Assembly (NCBI GenBank): GCA_002270565.1
Contig: NQMI01000174.1
Coordinates: 1-20,182 of the forward strand
Direction: 5' to 3'
DNA length: 20,182 nt
From: Stenocarpella maydis
Taxonomy: Eukaryota; Ascomycota; Sordariomycetes; Diaporthales; Diaporthaceae
Within the stretch, counting starts at the first letter, position 1; the number at the start of each line of letters is the position of its first letter. The translations under genes were made by a program, and so were the position numbers. A model generated the notes under the pieces. The model ran no database searches, was not told the DNA's origin, and worked only from the letters and a program-made list of their open reading frames with translations. Shown one piece after another: positions 1-10,500 of this stretch.

Positions 1-999
1 GGCAGAGCCCCCATTCCGCGTCTAAAGACGGAGTTGTTGGTGTTTCCATAGAGTATGTGTCCTAAGCTGCGTGGTGGGGAAATTGCCTACTCTTGTATAG
101 GCGATTCTCACCCCCAGCGTTACAAGAGGTTGCCCTTGGTTCTTTGTCATTTTTACGGGGGGATAGGTTTCGCTAACATACCTATAGAAAGAAAAGCGTC
201 GTATGACGGGCTGGGGGGGGCTGGGGGAATGGGCGATCTACTTTGGCTTATTGGTTTCGTACCGCGGGCTTATAGGTTTCGAAATGGGTGTAGGTTAAGT
301 GCTCTGCTGGAAGCTCGTGAATAGGTTTGTTCGGCTCATAACCCGGGGGCCTAGTGGGGTATTGAGAGTTTGCTGATAGAGAGCCCTTACCGCCATTAGC
401 GGCCTTTTCTAAGCCCGTTTAATAAGTTCATATGAGGTCTTGGCTAAATAGAACGCGAGCCTCCCGCCTTCTAGTAATTGAGATCATTTCCTCCTCGCCT
501 CTGCTGCTTCCAATCGGGGGCACAGTAGCTCTTTCGCTTGGATGAACTATAAGGGGCAACCTAATTCAAAGATGGAGCCAGGCCTTTTAAAGTCTTTAAA
601 AAAGTTAGAGTCTCGAGTAGATTCCGTGTAATTAGAGGTGGATGTCTCTATAGGACGTATGTTGACGTATCCTAATAAGGATCTCTCTAAGGGGTCTTCT
701 AGTGCATTTATCTGTATCCAGAGACTTGGGTCTATGCTGATTACTTACTCTTTAAGTTAGTATGTCTACTCTCTTCGCATTTTCGTGTATATATAACTAT
801 AGGACGGTAGTCTTTCTATCTTCCTAGCAAGACTTCTGAAAATATTCTCTTTAGGGTTATTTGATATAGCTAATATCTCAAATAGTTCGTCTTAGTGTTT
901 TTCAATGAGTTAAGATAGGTTTATCGATAGAGTTAGTTATTACTCGCCTCTATCTTGACTTATACCCGATTTACTCTCCTACTACCTCCTAATCCTCAT
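1..999 (-). pseudogene. RIP-degraded coding remnant, possibly gag-like, open at left edge
   Basis: One minus-strand frame can be followed from an ATG at 999-997 to base 1, 333 codons, with no net frameshift and about 16 internal stops. All but one are TAA or TAG, and they sit where Gln (or Trp) would be natural, as expected from RIP. Between stops the translation is protein-like and of normal complexity, for example ALEDPLERSLLGYVNIRP and EGGRLAFYLAKTSYELIKRA. The part below about position 560 is GC-normal and less damaged. I do not recognise the family. A gag-like protein is inferred from the LTR-like block upstream in the same orientation (1283-1656) and the Gln/Glu-rich N-terminal third. 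A duplicated host gene is the alternative. The true start and end are unknown. Confidence 0.5.
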
Positions 1000-1282
1000 T
1001 TAATAGTAATAAATATAATTTATATAAGATAGATAAAGATTATCTTCTAGGTGACCTCCTTTCTCGTGCTATGCTGCGGCTTAGTTGAGGAGATCCCTAG
1101 GCTCTTAGCACAAGCATATAACTCTAGCTATTCTGCTTCCTGATCCTTATTCGGCAGTACAGCTAGGGAGTCATATAGGGGCTTGTCTCTTCACTCTTGC
1201 CAATCTATAATTGCGCCAAGTAATCACTAATCAGTATTGAATGGCCTTTGCTATATGGCTATTGGTATATATATATAGTGGT

Positions 1283-1656
1283 TGTTGAACTAGTTCTATT
1301 ATTCGATAATCTATCTAGGTTCTGAAATGAGGGAGCGGAAGCACATAGTAGGGGCTTAAGGCCTCCGTGCGGTACCTAGGTGGCTGACTAAGCCACCTCG
1401 TCCCCATACTGATGTGCGATCCTAAGTGCTATTCCAATAAGAAGATTATAAAGGAACTATAGGGGATTAAACCTACTATAATGGGTGCATATAAGCTAAC
1501 GCTATATATTAGCTACAGGTAAGCTAGGTTTAATAAGGGAAGAAAAAGTAGAACGAAAATTCTATAAGTCTAGAATCCGCGCTCTTATATGTGGAATCCC
1601 GAGTGAGTCCGGAGGGAGCCGGACCGCGCTAATACCTAGGGTTCCATCCTGTAACA
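1283..1656 (-). mobile_element. LTR-like block (probable 5' LTR of the left-edge element)
   Basis: Read on the minus strand, this 374-bp block begins TGTTACAGG and ends TTCAACA, so it has TG...CA ends with short inverted termini. It carries a TATA-like CATATAAGAG at 1591-1582 and is far less AT-biased than its right flank. It contains two perfect hairpins (1378-1398 and 1607-1624). It lies about 280 bp upstream of the decayed minus-strand frame starting at 999, the spacing of an LTR plus leader. No matching second LTR is in the window and no target-site duplication is visible, which fits an element cut by the window edge. The 3' boundary is uncertain. Confidence 0.4.
1378..1398. repeat. Perfect inverted repeat (8-bp arms)
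   Basis: AGGTGGCT and AGCCACCT are separated by five bases. A second perfect hairpin, GTCCGG-6 nt-CCGGAC, lies at 1607-1624. Both are inside the LTR-like block. In LTRs such structures can affect RNA folding or 3'-end formation; that role is not shown here. Confidence 0.8.
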
Positions 1657-2790
1657 ATTTTTATTTATTAAGAATAATTAGTATTTGTTTTTATTAGAAA
1701 GAGAAACTTAAAGAATATAACTAGCTTATATAAATTAATTAAAGTTAATAATATGAAAAGGCTCTAATTTATAAATTCCTACTTATACTTATATAATATA
1801 TATATATAACTTATTTATGCTTTAACTAAATAGCTATTATAAGCCTTCTTAATTATAATTACTTATGAATAGTTATATAACATTTTAAGCTTTCAATAGT
1901 ACTTATATAATTATTTAGCCTTTTAAGTAAGAAAACTTTAATTTTATTAAGTTTATTTAATAAAAGCAGTAAGACGTTAAAATTAACTACTTTTACAATA
2001 TAATTAAAATATAATAATTATACTTTTTTATAAATAAATAAAGGTAATAAGGAAATAGTAGTAAATAAATACGTAATATAATAATTAAGTTAAAGTTAAA
2101 GTAGGAGTTATATTAAAGCTTAAGAATTATAAATTAATAAGTAAATATTTATTATTACTTTATAAAGACATAATAGCTATTATAATAAGATTAATAAGTT
2201 GAGGGGAATTCAATTTAGAATATATAAGTTAAAGTTCAGTAAAAAAGAGATATAACGGCTAAATAAGTTCTTAAAAGAGATCTATTAGGTAGTAGGCTTT
2301 TAAAAGCTTAGAAAGTAGTATATATTTTAGCTAGTAAATAACTATAGTTAAATAGAATATGGTATTGAAAGAATAATTAAGGCCTTTAGTAATCCTTATA
2401 CTTAAGATAGAGTTAAATAGCTAGAGGTTAATAAATATAGTTTTTAAAAAATACTTAAGGTTTTTAATAATCTTTATACTTAAAAGAGAATGTTAAAGAA
2501 ATATATATATATATGATTTAGTACTTATTCAGTTAATAATAAATTAATTATATACTGAAATATATATATAAGTAAATAAATAAAACTTTATAGTAAGAAT
2601 ACCTCTTTGCTATGCTTATGCCTTAATTGTTATGCTTCCCTGGCTAGTAATAAAAGCCTATTAGTTATACTCTATTTTAAAGAACTAATACATAATGCTA
2701 TCATAGGCTTTATATATGAGCCCCGGGTCATAGAGGAGACGGTAATTCTAGTACATAATAGGTAGATGAATAATATAATACGGCTGAAGC
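1657..2790. other. AT-rich desert with decayed repeat
   Basis: Very AT-rich DNA dominated by TpA steps, with no intact gene. It contains the inverted-repeat arm at 1776-2411. In the plus frame through 2226-2440 there is a run with about eight TAA/TAG stops in 66 codons, and the intervening residues (such as IEYGIERIIKAFSNPYT) look like decayed coding sequence of unknown family. A motif ending near CTTATACTTAA is duplicated at about 2377 and 2455, a spacing of 78 bp. Confidence 0.6.
1776..2411 (+). repeat. Dispersed repeat copy 1, inverted relative to 10690-11225
   Basis: The reverse complement of this stretch aligns by eye with 10690-11225. The best block is about 40 bases: 2411-2370 read on the minus strand differs at about two positions from 10697-10736. 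Further matched blocks are the TTACTAGCTAAA region and the AATTATAATTAAGAAGG region near 1850-1865. Several differences are C/T or G/A changes, as expected from RIP. The limits are approximate because both copies are AT-rich. Confidence 0.65.
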
Positions 2791-3776
2791 CCTCTCCTGA
2801 CAAGCTCGGTATCAAGTCAAATGGTCCTTATGCCTCCCAGTCGGAAAAAAAGGTCCGCTTTACACTCCATGTAATTCTCCTTCAACTTTCCAAGTCATAA
2901 GTGGCCGGCATCAATTATGCCGAATGATCTGCTTTTGATCGAAATGCTGTCGCGGCTGTGGGGGAATCTTGACATTCCGTGTGCAGCTCCACTCTCCTCT
3001 CCCCACTGCACTTCATCCTGCAGTTGATTGTTGTCGTCGGCTTCTTGATACTGAGCTGAATGCTCATTTCCGTACCTGGAGCCCGGGCTGGACCCTACAC
3101 CAACAATTTCGGCCGCTACCGGACCTGCACAATTTGCAACACCACCATTCCCTCGCGCCAATCACTTTCTTTGGATGGCATGTTTGGTTCGTGATCAAAG
3201 CCCGAGCGCAGGGCAAGGTTTCTTCTTCTAACTGAGTGGCTTTGCAATGGATGCAGCGAAAGAAGCAAGAGAGCTCTACGCACATTTTGCATCCACGCGC
3301 TGTCGGCTGGTGCCTTGCGGATGAGGTCCTGCAGGGCTGCGAGGTGGAGTAGTAGTGTTAGGTGACCGTGAGTAAATGTTCAAACTGAGAGTACTCGAAG
3401 AATGGCGAAAATACGAGTACCCAGCTATGATTTGTGTTTGTGGTGTGAAGCCGGCGTTGGGACTTTCGAGCGTCAGTAGGTACCTAAGTAAGAAGCGCGA
3501 TGTAAGTTCAGTATTGGAGTTCAAGTCGGACATACAATTCGCACTTAAGACCAACACAACATGCAAGTCTGGGACAAAGAGCAGTCCATTGCCTCACTCG
3601 GCTGAGTCCGTGCGCGCGTTACCGCGAACGGGATACATATAGCGAGCAGCAGACAACACAAAGGGGCAAGGGAGGCGAGATTACAAATGCTAGACATGCC
3701 GAAGACGTGTGTCACAAAAGTGTGATGCTGCCCCCAAACGAGAAACGCATAGCATTGGCCAGTCCTGGAGAGCGAA
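2791..3776. other. GC-normal region with no gene recognised
   Basis: About 1 kb of ordinary base composition between the left desert and the 3' end of the transcription factor. It holds only short overlapping open frames on both strands, none with a recognisable motif or convincing splice structure. It probably includes the 3' untranslated region and terminator of the minus-strand transcription factor. A small uncharacterised or noncoding gene cannot be excluded. Confidence 0.5.
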
Positions 3777-6100
3777 TCATACCCCTACGGCTAGATAATC
3801 CAGGTCTTCAAACAGCTGCTCCCAGCCAACATCTGGGGGATTTGTGTCTAAGAACTCATCCCAGATCCCTCCCAGTCCGAGTGAGTCCATCATACCATTA
3901 TCAAAGCGCCAACCCTGCAAGCCAGCCATAGAGACTTCTGTCATCGGCAGAGCCTGTTTCTGAGTCTCTCCTGAGCTTTGGTCCTGCATGTGTGTGATCC
4001 TCGTGCCAGCCACAGATGCATCCTCGTTTTGCAGGTTCCTACCGTGAGCGTCTACGCCGTGCACCCTATGTTTCCTCAAGACACCGGCCAACCGCCGAAC
4101 CATTGCAGCAGCCATGCCGCTCCTCTCGCCCGCCTTCTCGAGCAACCGACACGCATTGGCCAGCGCAGTCCTTCTGCGCTCTGTTCCAGGATCTGCGGCC
4201 GCGGCCTCTCCTGTGCCTATATTCTCCCTCAGTGCTGGGTCTGTAGCCAGGACGGTGCAGGCCATGAATAGATGGTTTATAATTAGTCCGCTGCGGTAGG
4301 GGCTCCGGTACGAGGCCATGTAGTTGAAATCTGAACCAGTTGAGCGAGGCGAGTCTACAGTTGCGCTTAGTATCGTTGACGCTATGTCGATAACTATTTC
4401 TGTTGAGCTCAGACACCTCTTGCGAAATTTCTCGAATTGTTTTGGCGCATTGTTGGCTTGCAACAGGGGTCTTAGTAGCCTGGCCCATCGTGCGTTCAAA
4501 GAGAGCACGCCGATAGAGCGCTGTAGAGCTAAAATTTGCGCTGGAGCACGGAGAGAGTCGGTCACAGAGATCACAGTCGGGATGTCTAGCTGAAGCTGCT
4601 CGAAGAGACGATCTAGGGCTGCGATCTTCGCATAAGGCAGGTTGCCAATATCCCCAGACCCCAGTGGCAGCGCCTCAACAATCTCGCGACAAATCTCGCC
4701 GAGGCGGACGCGCATGTTGGTGTGTAATAGCGCTGTTTCCGCCCATGCGCCGTACCTAGTGATCATTGGGTCGGAGCCTGGAAGATGGCGAGGATAGTTC
4801 ACCTGCATGTGTCTTGGGCTGATGGTGTATATCCTGCCAGACGGGCCTCCCATGGCTCCAAGGAGCCTACGGATATCATGTCAGATACAAGTAAATGCGA
4901 CGTGGGAGGAGTGACACCAGGCAACTCACCAGTCCGTCGAGGCGAGATACCACCACACCCTTCTTTTCATCTCGCGGTAGACGTTAGTATCCCCATCCTC
5001 GCGGCCTGGAAGATCAGTCAGGTGCAAGCCCATCTCATAAGCCGTTGCGCGAGCAGCGCTGTGGATATACCGAAAGCGAGAAGAGGTGCCTTCCATGTTG
5101 TAAACGAGGTCGGCGAGGACGAGCCTGCTGACAATGACATCGAGTGAGTTCAGAGCTGCCCGCTGGGACTGGTCCAATAAGTCAAAAGCAGACGCTCGCC
5201 ACATGTGGGAGCAGGTGGCGGCGCTTCCTTCGGACGAGAAGTTAAAACCAGAGGGGCTCTCCTGGTCCCAGAAGAAAGCGCTGGCAGCGCAGAAGGTGAG
5301 AACAAAAGCCACCGAGGCAAGGCGGACCTTTTCGCCGTGTCGCAGCTGCGAGTACAGGTCGTGCATCATGGCCTGTGCGGCCGCAACGTGAATTAGGTTC
5401 ACAATGTGGAAGTCTGCCTTGTCAAGATAGTCCTGGAAGAGAAGCAGGGCGTCCTCGCGGGAAGGAATGTCCATGGTTCTCAATGATGGATGCGTGGAGC
5501 CGGGGCTTTCTCCACAGGCCTTGATACGGAAAGTGAACAGACCACAGTCCTCAACGACCTGAAGAAGGGCTCGCTCGTTAGCCATCCTGTGGCGGCGCAT
5601 TCTGCATTGGCACAGCCGGCGCAGAGACGAGCGACCCGGATTCTGCTTACAGGAGCGCCGGGACTGTAGTCCAGCTCGGCCGATCGTTCACGCCCAGATC
5701 CGACAGTGCTTGACGGAGGCTCCTCAACGGGTCTTGATGCAGGCGGCTGGGCAGAAGCCCCAGTGCCGATGGCGGTTGCTGCAGCCGGGGTGGCGGCCCC
5801 GAAGACGGCTTCCTCGAGCCGATGCAGCCTCTCCAAGACCGCATCCGGGCTTGCTACACTCGTGCTGCCCGGCTTTGTTAGTGGACGGCACCCGGCATCC
5901 ACACCCGGCCCCGGGCCCCGCCCCGGCGAGGTCTGGCCCTCACACGAGATTCCGCGAGTGACGCAGTTGGCGCATGGCTGGCCCCGGTCGCACTTCAGCT
6001 TCTTGGAGCGGCAGAAATTGCAGCTGGTCTGGGGCTGTCGTCGGCGTCGGCTTGTTTCCTGGCCTGCGGCTGCGGTTGTTTGAGAGGCGCGTCGCTTCAT
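3777..6100 (-). CDS. Zn2Cys6 fungal transcription factor
   Basis: Predicted nuclear regulator of 722 aa in three exons: 6100-5651, 5558-4930 and 4866-3777. Intron 1 (92 bp) has GTAAGC, a CTAAC branch site and CTTCTTCAG, phase 0. Intron 2 (63 bp) has GTGAGT and CCGTAG and splits the codon for Trp360. The N-terminus is basic (RRRR at 18-21), followed by a complete Zn2Cys6 binuclear cluster with Cys at 27, 30, 37, 43, 46 and 53 (spacing 2-6-5-2-6). A short leucine-rich coiled coil (VLERLHRLEEAVFG, 88-101) probably dimerises it. From about residue 175 the fungal transcription factor middle homology region begins, with the typical RRVWWYLASTDW motif and a following ISPRHMQVN near residue 380. The C-terminus is acidic and aromatic, resembling an activation domain. 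The start ATG has G at -3. It is divergent from the transporter at 7275. Target genes cannot be read from the sequence. Confidence 0.9.
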
Positions 6101-6913
6101 GGCCGGAGGTTCCGTACCAGTCGAGTATGAGGCAAGTCAGATTACTACCAGAGTGGTATGTCGGGCTGACGTTCAACACTCCGAGGATGATCCGAAGTGG
6201 GCTGAGCAGTGCATCGAGTGCAGAGCGGTTGGGGTGAGTCGACGCCATGTACTCCGCATGTACCCGGACCAGCGGAGTCTGCCTAGCTGTGATGGGAAAG
6301 GCCTGTGCAGCAGAGGATCAACAGCAACTGAGTGACCTCCCTAGGTAAGCCAGCCAGCGCCTTCTGGACGGCATCCATGGAAGCTCCGGACTTTTGTCCT
6401 CTTGTGTCAGAGATGGCTCGAGAGAGCGGAAACTGCATCCCTGGGGTTCTTTGAAGCCATATACTGCGTTGATCCAAAGTGCCGGACGGATTCAATTGGA
6501 CTCTCTTCGTTTCTTTATAAAACTGCGCTGTCTGGATCCAGACCCCCCGACGTCCATAGACGCCTCACCTGAGACGCTGTGTAGTTGTCGCACACCACAC
6601 AGGTTCCGGAGTAGGTACCCAGGTACATGGTGGCCCTGGCCCAGGTGCCCGTCTCGTTGCCGGGATGCGGGAGCTTGGCCTGGTAGCGCCACCTGGAACC
6701 GCGACACCGGCGCACTACACAGTACTGTGTGAGTAAATATTCTCTTGTCGCGCACATGTGCAGGCGTGACAAATGCCCAGAACATTGAACCCATCCATCG
6801 CCCGCCGGCCCAACTTTTTAGTCAAGCTGCCTCGCGCACCCGCCTCAGGACCTGTTTCCCTTGTTCGTGTCGGCACGTCTTTGCTTGGCTGACGGCCGAG
6901 CACCGTGGTCCTG

Positions 6914-6940
6914 TCTGGCTGGCTGGCCGGCTGGCTGGCT
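6914..6940. repeat. GGCT tetranucleotide microsatellite
   Basis: Imperfect tandem GGCT units with one GGCC interruption, in the divergent intergenic region. Likely length-variable between isolates. Confidence 0.85.
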
Positions 6941-7181
6941 CGGCCACCCGACAAGCTGCGGCAGGTATAGGGAGGCCATAGAATCGGGGGTGGCTCTGTC
7001 TGTATGCCCTCACCGTCTCTTTGCCGCCCGCCTGCATCTCGCCATCTGTCCCTCGCCCCACGAGCCCACCGGACGAAGGAATCAAACCAGACAGACGATA
7101 CAGCGTCGTTGTGGTCGAGCCTACATGCTTTACAAGACGCAACATCGGACCGCGCAGGCGGTGATGTGACAGGAACATCCG

Positions 7182-7249
7182 CCTCCTCCTCCTCCTCCTC
7201 CTCGTTGTCGTCCTCGTCGTCCTCGTCGTCCTCGTCTTCTTCATCCTCT
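7182..7249 (+). repeat. TCC/TCG pyrimidine-rich trinucleotide tract
   Basis: A run of CCT/TCC units passes into TCG/TCC units and ends 25 bases before the transporter ATG. It is almost pure pyrimidine plus G on the coding strand, so it lies in the probable 5' leader. Pyrimidine-rich stretches close to the start are common in fungal promoters and leaders. Slippage could vary its length. Confidence 0.85.
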
Positions 7250-7274
7250 GCCACCAGCACCAGCAGCAGACGAC

Positions 7275-9910
7275 ATGGCTTCCAACAGCTCTCGGACGCC
7301 CTCGGGCAATCCCACCACCAATCCACATGCGCCTTCCACCCCCAGCGGCCTGCGCAGGTCCTACACTGCCGGCCACGACTGTTTGCCCTCGGAATCTCCT
7401 GCGAACTCGACCCGCCCCCACATTCAGGCCAGCTCTGCCTCTCGAGACCACCCCCCTCCTAGCCGCCCCGGCCATTCAAGTTTACCCTCCGAGACAACCG
7501 CCCTGCTTCCAGATGCCCTGGGCCGCGACCATGCCCACGAGGGCCCCTGCGGCCACGGCACCTTTTCCCCTCGGCCTTCGAGTCCCACCAACGGCTTCAG
7601 CCGCTCTGTCAACCCTTCCCTCGACGGCTCGCGAGCCCCGTCCCCAGGCGCCTCCTCCGAGAGCTCCCTGCCGATAATAGACAGTGTTGTTGCCTATGTG
7701 GCAGCCAAGGGCGCCCCGGACTGGAGGAGACGATGGGCCCGGCGCATCAAGACAAAGACCATGGGGAGGTCCAGCGAGCTGGCCCAGAGGCACGGCGTCA
7801 AGGACAACGCTTTCATGTGCGTATACCAATAACCTGGCGAGGACCACATGACTGACGCCACCCACAGGTACCTCTCTTACTACTTTCCGGCCTTGGTATG
7901 GCTGCGCCGGTACAGGCTCTCCTTTCTAAAGGGCGACTTCATCGCCGCCATGACCATCGCTGGCATGTATCTGCCAATGGCTCTCTCTCTCGCCGACACC
8001 CTCGCCCACGTCCCGCCAATAAATGGCCTTTACTCGTTTGTCTTCAACCCCTTCGTGTATGCCATTCTCGGCACTGCGCCCCAGATGATCCTCGGCCCTG
8101 AGGCCCCCGGTTCCTTACTAGTGGGCAGCGTCGTCAAGCGCAGCGTCGATCTTGGCCGTGGTTCGGACGACGACGCTGTCCTGCATGCTCAGATCTGCGG
8201 CATCATCGCCGGGACTGCCGGCGCCACCATCCTGCTGTCGGGTCTGTTCCGTCTCGGCTTCCTAGATAGCGTGCTCTCAAAACCATTCCTGCGAGGTTTC
8301 ATCTCGGCAATTGGCTTCGTCATCTTTGTGGAGCAGTTGATGCCCGAGTTGGGCCTTGCCAAGCTGGCTGCTGATCGGGTCGGTCATGGGAGCACCGTGG
8401 ACAAGTTGACCTTCATCTTGACACATACCAGCGATGTCCATGTGCTCACCGCTGTCATATCTCTTGTCAGCTTCACTATCGTCATGACTTGCAGGTATGA
8501 TTCTCTCCCAATGGCCTGCTCTCACTGCCAAGGGCCCGGACACGCTGACACCCCCCAGGGAGATGAAAAAGAAGTTGCAGCCTCGGTACCCATCTCTGGT
8601 ATATATACCCGACCGTCTGATGGTTGTCGTCTTGTCGGCAGTTTTGTGTTACTTCCTCGACTGGGAAGAGAAGGGCGTCGCCATAATGGGCGAGATCAAG
8701 GCGGCCTCGGGCCATGTTTTCACCTTCAGGTGGCCTTTCCAACTGTCTCATATGACCCATATCAGGGACGCCATGGGCACCTCGTTCCTCATCGCCCTGC
8801 TGGGGTTCTTCGAATCCTCGGTCGCCGCCAAGAGTCTCGGGCCCAGCACAGACGTGCCTGGGATCCAGCTCAGTCCCAACAGGGAGCTCGTGGCCCTGGG
8901 CACAGCAAACCTGATCGGCGCTTGCTTCATGAGCATGCCTGCCTTTGGTGGCTACGGTAGGAGCAAGGTGAACAAGCAGACGGGCGGCAAGACGCCGATG
9001 AGCTCCGTGTTCTTGAGTGGCCTGACCGTCATCTGCATCTTCTTCATCTTGCCCTACTTCTACTACCTTCCGGTGAGTTTGTTATACCTGTCACGGCGCT
9101 TCCTACTGCCCGCTCTCGGCGCAACGAGCCCATGTCTGACGCCAGCAGAAACCTGTCCTTTCTTCTCTTATCACAGTAGTGGCATATTCTCTAGTTGAGG
9201 AAGCACCCCACGACATCGCCTTCTTCCTTCGAATTGGGGCCTGGCCCGAGCTCGGGCTCATGTTTGTCATCGTCCTGACGACCATCTTCTATTCCCTCAA
9301 CATGGGCATCGCGGTCGGCATCGGCGTCTCGCTTCTGCAGGTGATTCGTCATGCCACCCGACCCAGGATACAAATTCTGGGGCGTATCCCCGGCACTCAG
9401 CGGTTCGAAAACGCAGAGGACAACCCCGAGCGCTTGGAGTTTGTCGAGGGCTGTCTGATTGTGAAGATCCCGGAGCCGCTAACCTTTGCCAACACGGGCG
9501 AACTCAGGACCAGGCTCAGGCGCTTGGAGATGTACGGCACAGGCAAGGCGCACCCTGCGTTACCTCGTCTCCGCCACGAGGATAGTAACAGGAACATCAT
9601 CTTTGACATCCACGGCGTGACCTCGCTCGACGGTTCTGGCACGATGGTTCTCGAGGAGATCGTGCGGTCTTACCGCGAGCGTGGGGTGCGAGTCTTCTTT
9701 AGCCGGTGCCCGAACCGTGGCCAGGCCAACAGCAAGGTTTGGCAGCTTATGGTGCGAAGCGGCATCGTGGAACTTGTGGGCGGGGAGGGTCACTTTGTAG
9801 ATGACGTGCAGGATGCCCTCAAGATGACGGAGGTGGAGGACGGCGGGGAGGCGGTCATCGCCGGAGAGCGGGGACGCACTGCTGCGGAGAGAGATGCTGG
9901 GGCAGAGTGA
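7275..9910 (+). CDS. SulP/SLC26-family sulfate (anion) transporter with STAS domain
   Basis: Predicted membrane transporter of 814 aa in four exons: 7275-7816, 7868-8494, 8559-9072 and 9149-9910. The introns are 51, 64 and 76 bp with donors GTGCGT, GTATGA and GTGAGT, each with CTGAC before the acceptor. Residues 1-180 form a long Ser/Pro-rich cytosolic extension. The transporter core follows (about 181-630), with the SulP signature VPPINGLYSFVFNPFVYAIL (229-248) and the conserved ACFMSMPAFGGYGRSKVN (511-528). The last membrane segment lies near YSLNMGIAVGIGVSLL. A C-terminal STAS domain spans about 655-785 and contains DIHGVTSLDGSGTMVLEEI. The organisation resembles the yeast YPR003C type more than the plasma-membrane SUL1/SUL2 permeases, so an internal-membrane location and a substrate other than sulfate are possible. 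The first ATG of this frame is used, with G at -3. Key motifs are intact, with no sign of RIP. Confidence 0.92.
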
Positions 9911-10500
9911 TACATGTCATAGCCTGGGCATTCCGAGCAGAAAATAGACATCGTGTGTGTGGATATTGTGTATAGATGACTGGGTGGGTAGATGTGTCAG
10001 TTCTTGGACCCCACTTGCATACATACGCCATGGGTGACCGGCGTCTTGCATAGTGAAGATCGTATGGCGCATTTCTTTTCATTTTCTTCTTTCTTTCTCT
10101 CTTTCGTTCTTTTCTTTTCTTTTCTTTTTATATTTTTAGAAAAAAGCCTGCGAGATAGATATCCAGAAATGCATTATACCCATCAAGTTCCGTGAACGGC
10201 AAAAATCTCGTTAATACGCTACATTTCCATTATGTGTTTAAGTAAATCAGCATTTCCAGGGCTTATTGCTTTTGGTTCTTTGTCTGGCCTCCTACAGAAG
10301 TGATTGTCTGTGAGTCAGTGATGGATTATACTACAGCCGTGAGATCACTTTTACCACCACTGCTCATGATCCAACAACCTATGACTGCTATTGCAAAACA
10401 GTCATGTGTGCATTCCCAGCATTTATGCATCATGTTCAGGCAACCCGACCTTCTATATATCACCCATTAAAACATACGCATTCCCCTCCAACAAGAGACT
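9911..10500. other. 3' flank of transporter, no gene
   Basis: Moderately AT-rich DNA after the transporter stop, holding its probable 3' untranslated region and a strong polypyrimidine tract (10072-10137). No supported coding region or RNA gene. AT content rises sharply after about 10500. Confidence 0.6.
10072..10137 (+). terminator. Polypyrimidine (T/C) tract downstream of transporter
   Basis: About 60 bases of TTTC-type repeats end in TATATTTTTAGAAAAAA, some 160 bases after the stop codon. U-rich sequence of this kind is common around fungal poly(A) sites, so this may be the 3'-end region. That is inferred from position and composition, and a simple microsatellite is the alternative. Confidence 0.4.

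Larger units (their letters stand above)
6101..7274. promoter_or_regulatory. Divergent intergenic region between transcription factor and transporter
   Basis: This 1.17-kb GC-rich region separates the two divergent start codons and must hold both promoters and 5' leaders. It contains a GGCT microsatellite (6914-6940) and a TCC/TCG tract (7182-7249). On the minus strand an ATG at 6248 opens a 102-codon frame overlapping the transcription factor start out of frame. If transcription begins upstream of 6248 this would act as a long overlapping upstream ORF. No specific regulator-binding site could be named with confidence. Confidence 0.6.

Noticed and set aside
1283..1656. Plus-strand copia 3' LTR preceded by a GTGG-like purine tract
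   Set aside because: No copia pol motif could be read upstream on the plus strand; the TATA-like box and the decayed frame both point to the minus strand.
2895..3642. Short overlapping frames on both strands between 2895 and 3642
   Set aside because: None has a motif, splice continuity or codon character that distinguishes it from chance.
4926..5600. Starting a separate protein at the ATG at 5600
   Set aside because: That ATG lies inside intron 1; splicing 5651 to 5558 keeps frame and uses a good donor, CTAAC branch site and acceptor.
6715..7475. Long minus-strand frames with acidic or Arg-rich runs across 6715-7475
   Set aside because: Their low-complexity runs are translations of the TCC/TCG microsatellite; no family motif, and they overlap the transporter start.
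8497..9198. Independent membrane protein starting at 8497 or ending at 9198
   Set aside because: Both ends lie within introns of the transporter; spliced exons give one continuous SulP protein.
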